Part shown: positions 55,936-64,000 of the stretch, piece after piece | How the letters are laid out: every line of letters begins with the position of its first letter | Position numbering within the stretch: the stretch's first letter is position 1 | NCBI RefSeq assembly: GCF_026213295.1 | Contig: NC_079424.1 | Coordinates: forward strand, 13,876,227 to 13,940,226 | Length of the DNA: 64,000 nt | Direction: 5' to 3' | Origin: Gadus chalcogrammus | Lineage: Eukaryota > Chordata > Actinopteri > Gadiformes > Gadidae | Notes under the pieces: model-generated | What the model was told of the DNA's origin: nothing | What the model saw: only the letters and a program-made list of their open reading frames with translations | Databases searched by the model: none | Program-made: the position numbers and the translations under genes

Positions 55936-56095
55936 ATCTGGGGTTGGCTCGGTGGCTGCGTGGTGTCGCGGCCTCCGAAGCCGTCAGCGGCCGGATGGAC
56001 GGCGAGCCGGAGTAATGTGTACGCCACGCCGCTCGGCCGTGTCCCAGCGAGGCCGGGTCGCGACGCCACGGCGGTGGAATGATACAAAAGGGCTG
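55936..56095. promoter_or_regulatory. Intragenic CpG-rich patch
   Basis: A short, strongly CpG-dense block (TGTCGCGGCCTCCGAAGCCG and onwards, GGGTCGCGACGCCACGGCGG) lies in the intron between coding exons 2 and 3, in an otherwise CpG-poor region. CpG survival suggests an unmethylated element, possibly an internal promoter or enhancer. That role is inference. Confidence 0.35.
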
Positions 56096-56915
56096 TTTGT
56101 GTGGGAGGAACACTGGGTTGAGAAACTAGTAAAACTCTAATGTACCTTTGGGGCAATGAATTACAAAGATGCCCTCTGTTTGTCCTGAGGAATGGTTTCT
56201 GTTTTGGAAACAGTAGAGGCTACAATTGTGGGTGTCCTTAAAGTATCCAATCCACAGTACTTAAGAAAGGAGCGTGTCCTTGGGGCAGTGAAACCCTTTT
56301 CTGGGGTTTGGATTATGAGAATTGAAACAGCAATATCCTGAGTCTACATATTTTTTCAGATTAGCTTGTTTTTATGATGATGATTAAATATTATTCACAT
56401 TATTATTTTATGTCACTGTGGTGGTAGTAGTATTTGAGGTTGTAGTCCTCATTACATACAAACTTCAGGATTATTAGATGCATAACCAGCCATTCTTTAC
56501 ATTAGCCTCTTAGCCTTAGATTGCATGTTGGAGGTTCCTCACAACTTCTCACATTCTTTACTCCGACATTTAAATGTTTTGTAGTCGTCGTTGTAACTGA
56601 TATATATTTAATTCATTCATTTACAATATATTGATTATTACATTGTTGTTTTTTAAATGAATGAATGAATGTATTTGACTATTACTTTTACCAATATTAT
56701 CTATCAATCCAGCTATCCACCCATCTCTCTATCTATCTACTTGCACTCCCATATGTGAACACTGTACGATGAAGTATTGATTACTATTAATAACCACCTA
56801 CCTCTGTCTTTCTACCTCTTGTCCGTACGTCTCAACGTCTGCGTGTCTGTCTCCCGCCACCGCCCACTCCCTCCCCCTCTGAACCCGGTCTCCTTCCCCC
56901 CTGCTCTGCTAACAG
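56096..56915 (+). other. Intron 3' end before coding exon 3
   Basis: AT-rich, then a strongly pyrimidine-rich stretch from about 56800 ending TGCTAACAG, in which CTAAC could be the branch region close to the acceptor. Confidence 0.5.
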
Positions 56916-57017
56916 AAAGCTCGGCTGGCCAGGATACGCATCGCCAAGACGGGCAGCACCAACGCCTTCCTGCAGAGCAAGCGCAGCGGTCTGCTGGACG
57001 AGCTGCTGGAGCTCACG
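56916..57017 (+). CDS. kcnd3: Kv4.3 channel, coding exon 3 (proximal C-terminus)
   Basis: A 102-bp exon (34 codons, phase 0/0) encoding residues 422-455. It starts [20 protein letters not shown] and ends in LLDELLELT before the donor ACG|GTGAGA. It forms the cytoplasmic segment after S6 that contacts KChIP subunits and supports gating. The ending ELLELT corresponds to the EALELT of mammalian Kv4.3, whereas Kv4.2 has a different sequence here, so this exon is the best evidence for kcnd3. The next mammalian exon contains a histidine-rich HHHLLHCLEKTT motif, and I did not find it between 57018 and 64000. Confidence 0.95.
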
Positions 57018-59637
57018 GTGAGAGACCCCCCCGCTCCTCTTTCATGGGACTCTGGTGCTTTCAGGATTACAACTACACACAAGGGAAAACAAAGGCAACA
57101 TCATAATACAGACATGATATAAGACAGAAGAAAAATCTATATTTAGATATATGTGTCAAAATTGATGGTCCACAACTAGATGTAGGGTAATCGAAGAATA
57201 ATGCGTGACACAGGGGCTATGAATCCCTGGAGGTGGAGTAGAGGAGGGTTAGCCACCATAGAGTACATTCTTCATTAGTGACCGCACAGCCCAATATCCT
57301 GCTTAGAACATGTCCACTGTTACATTATAAGGGTTTTGACTCCCATTTTGTGGCCATTCTGTCTCAAGATGTTAACTTTTAGCTTGCACTATTTGCTGGC
57401 TTCTTGGAAACACAATTAGTCTGACTAATGACCTGGAGCGCAATCAGTTCGAACATGAAATCATATAGAAAGAAAACGTCAACTTGCTGCTCAGGTATCT
57501 TTTTAAGGACTAATCAACGGAAAAAAATTCTAACCTTGGTCCCGTCTGAGTCCAGCCAGCCAGACTACTTTTTGATGGGAGTCTTCCCAAACCAAATAAA
57601 TGCTGCACATATATTTACAGACATGCAATCTTCTTGTTGCTAAGATATTTGCTGATTATTTCTTTCAATCATATCTAGCTACTGCATCTGCAAATTTCTG
57701 ATGCATCAGCAGATGTGAGGAGGCCCATGCTAGAGTAGAAACATAACTTCCGGGATTGCATGGCGATTTTTTGCCATGCAATTGAATACACACTTTCCAT
57801 AATATCCAAACCTCCTTCCTTGCATCCCATTCTATGGAAGATGTGTGTCTTCGTAAACTCTTAGGCTACATTCAGTCTCTGGCGTAACACAGTAGGATTG
57901 CAACAGATTGTAGGATCATTGATGGTTGGATCCAAATGCACTGACGTCCAAGCATAACTCATATGTGATATTGTAGTTTCGCTTTTTGTGTTTTTAAAAT
58001 AACACATTTATTTTACCAAAGTAATTTGCTTCATAAATTATGAGGAAAGAAATTTCAGTTGATGGGATCCTACAGCAGATAGCTCAGAGTCAGACAGGTG
58101 AAGATACGCACTGTGAATTTCCTTTTTAAAATGATATATATATTTTATTATACAGTGTTACTGATAACCGCCGGGTTTTCAGAATATCATCCACCGGTGG
58201 GAAAATACCCACACGGTAAGAACACTAATGTTGAGAATTAACAGGGTTATAAAGCTCACAGGATGCTGGCAAGCTGATGTGAGGTTGAGGAAATGTTTCA
58301 CATTAGTTTATAGAGCGGTGATGACCCTCTAGCCGCGCTATTATATTTCAACTACGTCAAAGCAATGCAGTTATTGAAAGTGCATCAACACCCCTCTAGG
58401 CAATCAGAATTTAGTGTTCACCCAGTCAATGGTTGGAATGTAAATATTCATAATGGATGATATAGCCATTGCAATATATTTTGGGGGTCGGTAAATTAGA
58501 GTTTATACGATAGTGGTGTTAAATATGTTCTGACCAGCAAGGGTAAAAGTTGTTACGTTCTAGAAGGTCAAGAGAGGCGGTCAATCTTACCCTCTGTATT
58601 AGGCTGGACCGACAGGTGATGATGGAAGAGTAAACCTTATTCTGTGCTTTATCAGCACAGATTGCTCTAACCCTTGGCATGCTTTTCTTTTTTGGCCTCC
58701 ATTTAAAGACTTGTCTAAAGATGCCCGGCCTTTCAGCATCCTGATAGCTCATCTAGGGACTGACCTTTTGCCCTCACTGTCATCCCTACTGGAGGTGTTC
58801 AGCTTTGGTTTAGGATTTTGGGATCCTGTTTGCAAAAACTGTAAAAAAAATAATAAAAAAAAATGCATAATGAAGAACGGACAAGGAAAGTATTTCTCTT
58901 GAAGTAATAATCCAGCCTAAAACACTTTCACATTGTTAAAAACTTCAATTAGTGATGTACAACGGTCCGAATTCACCGTTTTATTTCACCTTGGAGTGGC
59001 TAAGCTCAATTTCTCTAGAGGACACCACATCAAGCTAAGACATGGCTGCAGTAGTTATAGTAGGGTTTAATAGGAGAGTATGTCTTAAAATTACTGGAGC
59101 ATCAAACATTAGTATAAGATATTAATTTCATTCCCATATCACAAAAACCCAAGGGTTGTGTCTCAATCACTGCTTATGAGAAATCCATAATTTAGTAAGA
59201 GGACACACATTTTATTGCAGGCCCATTAGCCCTGTAAATCAAGAATTCACTTTGGCCTTGCAGGCTCGCGGCTTGGACTGCATAATGTTGTTGAAGTACG
59301 GCCTTGTTCGAGGAGGAATGGGCCTGCCGGTCAGTGTTTCCCAAGCTGATTGGTCTGTTCTGGCAGCCGGGTGCCCAGACATGGCCGAGGCATTTGGGAC
59401 TTGCAGTTTTTCGCCTGAAAGCAAGGCGTAGTGGAACAGCCCTGAAAGAACTGCAGTTGGGTGTTAATATGCACTTCTAGCTAAGCTAGAGTTAGCGTTG
59501 CCAGGCTAGCTCTCCCAGCTGAGTCACAAGCTGTTTAATATTCTGGCCGTTTGATCGCCCATGTGGCTTGTGTAGAATATCATACTGCCATATGTCTAGC
59601 TAACTTTAATACTTTAAACACAACTTTAACTTCATTC

Positions 59638-59640
<3 letters not shown>
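57018..59640 (+). other. kcnd3 intron after coding exon 3
   Basis: No known Kv4.3 exon found. A 33-bp in-frame segment with splice-like borders occurs at 58183-58215 (preceded by GGGTTTTCAG, followed by GTAAGA) and could be a micro-exon, but its pyrimidine tract is weak. Confidence 0.45.

Positions 59641-59700
<60 letters not shown>
59641..59700. repeat. (AT)30 microsatellite
   Basis: Sixty bases of pure AT, able to extrude as a cruciform. Confidence 0.98.
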
Positions 59701-59704
<4 letters not shown>

Positions 59705-60369
59705 ATTATATATTTGATTCATTAATAAATGTGACCTCCTGATGTTGAGAGCAGGTATTGAAAGTCCTTCTGGTTCAAGTAGGAAGATAAATGCTGACCG
59801 TGGGAAGCCTGACACGACAGCCAGTGATGATAATGATGTCAAAGTGTTTTGGGCTGGTTCATTATTTAAGGGTATGCCATTATTTTTACTTTTCTGTAAT
59901 AGATGAGGCTTGGGTCGTGCTAACACTTTCATTAATTTAGTCATACAATTTTGAAGCAAAAAAAGTTTTAATCTTGTCATTCTTCTTGTATTCTCTTCTT
60001 TGGTAGCTTGTCATCATGTCTCACTTTGTTATTATTATTAGGATGAATGAATAAATCATATTTAGCAATATCAAGTGTAGCAAATGGTAAACCACTTTGC
60101 TCCCACCACTACGTTGTTCATATAGTATATGTTTTGAAAACATGTCCTGGTTCCATACTGTTTATACAACCTTGTGTGGTTTGTATAAGGTGATATATCC
60201 ATTCTCGATCCATATATAAATAAACATGCATGGCCCTCGTGCGTCAGTGGGCCTGCTTCCAGTAACTCCATCCCAAATGTGATGGAGTACAGTGGGAAAT
60301 CTAATGTGTGAGGGGGTTGAGTGGTTTTTAGAATTATCATATAAATATCTATCGGTGCAAAGAAAGCTG
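59701..60369 (+). other. kcnd3 intron, nothing recognised
   Basis: AT-rich sequence with no supported gene or element. Confidence 0.4.
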
Positions 60370-60375
60370 CATGCT

Positions 60376-60838
<463 letters not shown>

Positions 60839-60839
60839 G

Positions 60840-61340
60840 TTGTTGATGAGGCTGCCAGAGCCCTACCATCAAATTATGCTCCTGTCATTTGCGTCAGTCC
60901 GCCCCGTGCTATTGCTATTGAGTGGGTGTGGGAGGAGGACAGAGTTTAAACTTGAAGAAGAAGAATGTGTGTGTTGTTTCGTTACCCATGGAAAAAAAAG
61001 ATAAATGTGTTTCCCTGTGCGAGTCAGGCCAATTAGGGTTGACCACAATTGTTCCTCACCGAGAGGTAATTGGACTCTTTTCATACACCTTTTCACATCT
61101 AGTAACAAACAGCGCAAAACGAATCTTCGATCATTACAGAAAAAAAATAAACTTTCAATCAAACAGAGCTGTGATTAAAATAAAAAAGTGACTCGTAAAC
61201 AACTTATTTCTTTAATTAGTAGGGTACATCACAACCTGAAAAATTTGACTAAACAGGAAATGGAAAAACAACAGTCACAAATAACATTAGAATTCACCTC
61301 ACAAAACAACACCAAGTAACGTTATTGATATTACTAGCTG
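60840..61340 (+). other. Left flank of the Gypsy remnant; LTR not identified
   Basis: A 5' LTR or primer-binding site would be expected near here, but I could not recognise paired LTR ends or a tRNA-complementary primer site. Confidence 0.35.
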
Positions 61341-61352
61341 AAGGTCAAAGTC

Positions 61353-61838
61353 ATGAGGGCGAAATATGTGTTAGATGTACAAGAATTCATGGACCATCTT
61401 GGAAAATGTATAAAGGTGGATCTGATCACCGCTGCAGAGAATTACAGCAATCTGGTCACCTCCGCCGTAGACGCTGCCAGAACCACAACACCGCCTGTAA
61501 CAGACTCCCCTCCCGCTCCGCCCAAATCACCTATAAGTGAGCTGGGGCAGAAAAGGAGAAATAAGAGCTGGACCGGGGGGGAATCTACATACAGAGGGAG
61601 GCCTTTGAAATAAAAGGAATGCACTTCTGTTTAAAGTGTTGGGTTGAGTTTCAAACCATGTGAATTTGCAAGGGAACAGATATGTGTTTGACCTTGGTTC
61701 TTTGTCAAGCTGTCAAAGAATGTATGCCAGAAAGAGTGGCGATTTACATTCTTGAAAATCAAGATCTCCCTCTGGAGAAAGTGGCCATTCTTGCTGATAA
61801 GCTCTTGCTGACCCATGTACCACGTTCACAAGGTGGTT
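61353..61838 (+). pseudogene. Ty3/Gypsy gag remnant
   Basis: An N-terminal frame (VQEFMDHLGKCIKVDLITAA, 61353-61613) resembles the start of fish Gypsy Gag. A second block in another frame (61703-61838) reads ECMPERVAIYILENQ and LEKVAILADKLLLTH before a stop, closely matching the SCAN-like capsid segment of Gypsy Gag (CVPExxxVYLNEQ, AAxLADEYVLTH). The frames are broken by stops and indels, so no functional product is expected. Confidence 0.65.
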
Positions 61839-62063
61839 AAATGTGGTTACCTTCACTCTTCCCTGGGCCCAGCGATAAAATCAAACAGAAAACTGATCCT
61901 ATGACTCACCTAGTTCATTGCTAAGGCAGTTCGAAGGGTATTTTTCAGTTCGAGGGCCTTTTTCAGTGTCCGACGTTGAAGAAAATGAGAGAGAGGGAAC
62001 TTGTGGGTTTTAAATGTGTTTACCAGTGCCAGTTCATGCCTTGGCTCTATTGGAAGGATCTCC

Positions 62064-62142
62064 TAGACAAGATTATTTCAAACAGTTTTGTTTCCTTGCA
62101 TGATAGTGATGCTGTTAAGCAATAGGTGAACATAAGAGGTTA
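62064..62142 (+). pseudogene. Possible Gypsy protease-region remnant
   Basis: A short frame containing SNSFVSLHDSDAVKQ resembles the segment just upstream of the aspartic protease active site in fish Gypsy polyproteins. The catalytic triad itself is not visible. Weak evidence, supported mainly by position between gag and integrase remnants. Confidence 0.3.
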
Positions 62143-62504
62143 TTAGGGAGTAACTTTAATGTGTTCCCAGCATGTCTGTTTCAAGAGCCATGTCTAAGAA
62201 AATTGCTCTAGGTGCAAGGAGAGTGGATACAAATGCATTTTCAAATGATTAGTACTAATATAAACAAGAGTTATGTCATTTGTATATAATTTTATATTAA
62301 AATAACGATTAATATAACCACGACACCCTCCCTTTACCAAAAGGTGCCAGAGGAGGAGATTGATGAAAGAAAGGTGTTACTTTGTCAAAGGTGGTGCTTT
62401 AGGGCAAGATGGGCAACTAATGCCACTTCTGACAAGGATAACTGTCCTAGTGTAACTAACATGGTCCTTACTGTCACACTGTGACAAGAGATACTAGCTC
62501 TTGT

Positions 62505-63345
62505 CAGGATTGGTAAGACACTTCACAGTATATTTCAAAGAGTCTTCTGGCCACAAGGTGTCCTGTTTGCCAGCTGACAGTACAGCCTAACCAAAGCTTG
62601 CCGCTTGCTTCCTTGCACCCTATACCTGCGTTCTGTGAACCTTTCAGCATTGTTTTAGTGGATTGCGTTGATAACCGTTTTAACCATCGTTTGTGGTGTC
62701 ACTCATATCAGGCCCTCCCACTGAGGCCCTCCCACTTAGGGGAATAGTAATAGTTCCCAGTATTGTAAAGGTTTTTTGTGCAATTCTTGACTTTTGGACT
62801 CGCCCAAACAGTTCCAACGGATCAGGACTCTTACTGTATGTCAAAAGCCTTAAAGCAAGTGCTACAGCAGTTGGGCATCACTCATTGCCCCTGTGGTGCA
62901 TGTCCCCCTGAGTCTCAAGGTGCTGTCGAGATATTTAACCAGACTCTGAAGTATGTTTTTTGAGCTTACTACCTTGAGTTTAAAAGGGATGGGGATGAAA
63001 AGGTCTCTCTCTTGCTATATGAGTCCGAGAGCTGGTTCAGGAATCTCTCGGTTTTTACCCCAAAAAACGTTTGTTTGGACATCATGCGAGAGGCCCTTTG
63101 AGTTTGCCTAGGGAACAAATGTTACAGACCGACACCTCCTCCTTTACACTGAACCTGTTGGAATATATTAGCTTTTTTTAACACAGGCTACACTGTGCCT
63201 GTGAATGAGACACACATGCGATGTGGGTGTTAAAGTCTCGGTTCTGCTCCTTGTTGAGGGGTCACCATTGTATGCTCGCTTCTCAGGCCCTTATAACATA
63301 AAGAATCAGTGTGGTAATCTTGACCATCTTATCCCCTGAATCAAC
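62505..63345 (+). pseudogene. Ty3/Gypsy integrase remnant
   Basis: In order, across several frames: a zinc-finger-region remnant (FQRVFWPQG), the linker and start of the catalytic core (QPNQSLPLASLHPIPAF then FSIVLVDCV), the conserved CPPESQGAVEIFNQTLK block carrying the third catalytic acidic residue (62900-62955), and a decayed C-terminal SGPY-like region around 63275. Numerous stops and frameshifts make it inactive. It lies upstream of the reverse transcriptase remnant, unlike the usual Gypsy order. Confidence 0.8.
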
Positions 63346-63432
63346 TGGATCACAAAAAGAAAATGAGGATGTGCCTTGTAGATTTTCTGAAGGCCAGTGC
63401 TGTCTTGCTCCTCTCCTCCATGTGATGGAGAA

Positions 63433-63874
63433 GTCAGCTGTTGTCTCTCCTTCATTCTTCATACGTACATTCTGAAATGCCGGCCCGCCCTCATGCATCT
63501 TTCACAACTGAATGAAGCGGAAAAGGCTGAGATCACATGTCTCATTGATTCGTATCGCACCCTGTTCTCTGAGAGCCAAACCTACGAAATTGAGCAAGGC
63601 ATTGATGTTGATGTCATGCCAATTAAACAAATTGCAGACCGCGTCAACCCAGTTTACCGTGGACTTCTGTGTGCTGAGGTTGAGTACATGTTAGCCCAGT
63701 TCAATTCTGTAGAGTCACTGTTTTTGGATGATAGACCAGACCGTTCTTTAAAGTTTCTGTACGGGTTATGGTAGACTGAGTTCAGTAACAAAACTTGACA
63801 GGTATCCTCTGCCTCGGATGGATGAGTGCGTTGATGGAGCGGTGCTACTAAATTTTGTTAAGTACGCAGATACT
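63433..63874 (+). pseudogene. Ty3/Gypsy reverse transcriptase remnant (N-terminal)
   Basis: The frame running through 63500-63715 contains HLSQLNEAEKAEITCLIDSY, TLFSESQT, IDVDVMPIKQIADRVNPVYR and CAEVEYMLAQFNSVESL, the conserved N-terminal segment of Gypsy reverse transcriptase (HDIDxGDxxPIKQxxYRVNP). After stops, RYPLPRMDECVDGAVLLNFV (about 63801-63860) corresponds to the SYPLPRMxDCVDxVGxAxFV block. The sequence then ends abruptly, so the catalytic YVDD and RNase H are missing. Confidence 0.8.
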
Positions 63875-63884
63875 GGCAGATAGA

Positions 63885-63967
63885 CATAAAGACAGATAAT
63901 CAGATATCATGGTGGCCAATTATAAAAAGACAGACAATCAGACAGCATGGCGGCCAATTATACATAA
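63885..63967. repeat. Short tandem duplication at the retroelement break
   Basis: Two near-identical units of about 40 bp (AAAGACAGATAATCAGATAT... and AAAGACAGACAATCAGACAG..., each ending TGGCGGCCAATTATA or close to it) lie directly after the point where the reverse transcriptase homology stops. Confidence 0.8.
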
Positions 63968-64000
63968 AGTACAGCTACATCAACATTAGGTGTGATGCCT

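Noticed and set aside
55613..56156. Long proline/serine-rich minus-strand frames (123-166 codons)
   Set aside because: They are the complement of a G/A-rich tract and have no start context or conserved motif.

Overview
The window is vertebrate nuclear DNA from a ray-finned fish. It carries the 5' half of one recognisable host gene, the A-type voltage-gated potassium channel gene kcnd3 (Kv4.3), on the + strand. Two things suggest a cod-like (gadid) fish. Long pure dinucleotide arrays, mostly (TG)n and (CT)n of 80-500 bp, are extremely dense. A decayed Ty3/Gypsy element at the right end has integrase ahead of reverse transcriptase, the rare domain order of the Gmr1 group first described in Atlantic cod. 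The species call is an inference.

Layout. Positions 1-11.0 kb are 5' flank: simple repeats, one non-autonomous hAT transposon (5603-6116) and otherwise unremarkable AT-rich DNA. An isolated, unidentified exon-like open segment sits at 11053-11154. A candidate non-coding first exon of kcnd3 ends at a GTGAGT donor (12121). An acceptor at 13017-13018 opens the large first coding exon (coding 13092-14191: T1 domain, S1-S5 and most of the pore). A 39-kb intron follows (14192-53348). The second coding exon (53349-53511: rest of the selectivity filter, and S6) and the third (56916-57017: proximal C-terminus) are joined by a 3.4-kb intron. The splice phases agree (2/2, then 0/0). The remaining C-terminal exons and the stop codon were not found and presumably lie to the right.

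The long intron holds most of the unusual material. A 322-bp inverted duplication (16676-16997 / 18889-19210) is flanked by a 150-170 bp direct duplication and a 21-bp templated patch, which looks like a replication template-switch scar. There is a 71-bp tandem repeat (about 7.5 copies, 23671-24205), a 5'-truncated LINE on the minus strand (28471-29560), a palindromic element with 22-bp perfect inverted ends (38693-38943), a hAT element nested inside an older LINE fragment (41813-43077), a small MITE-like element (46455-46610) and a tRNA-derived SINE (49569-49813).

The right end (about 61.35-63.87 kb) is a retrotransposon corpse in the order gag, integrase, reverse transcriptase. Nothing prokaryotic, no CRISPR array and no functional tRNA or rRNA gene was seen.
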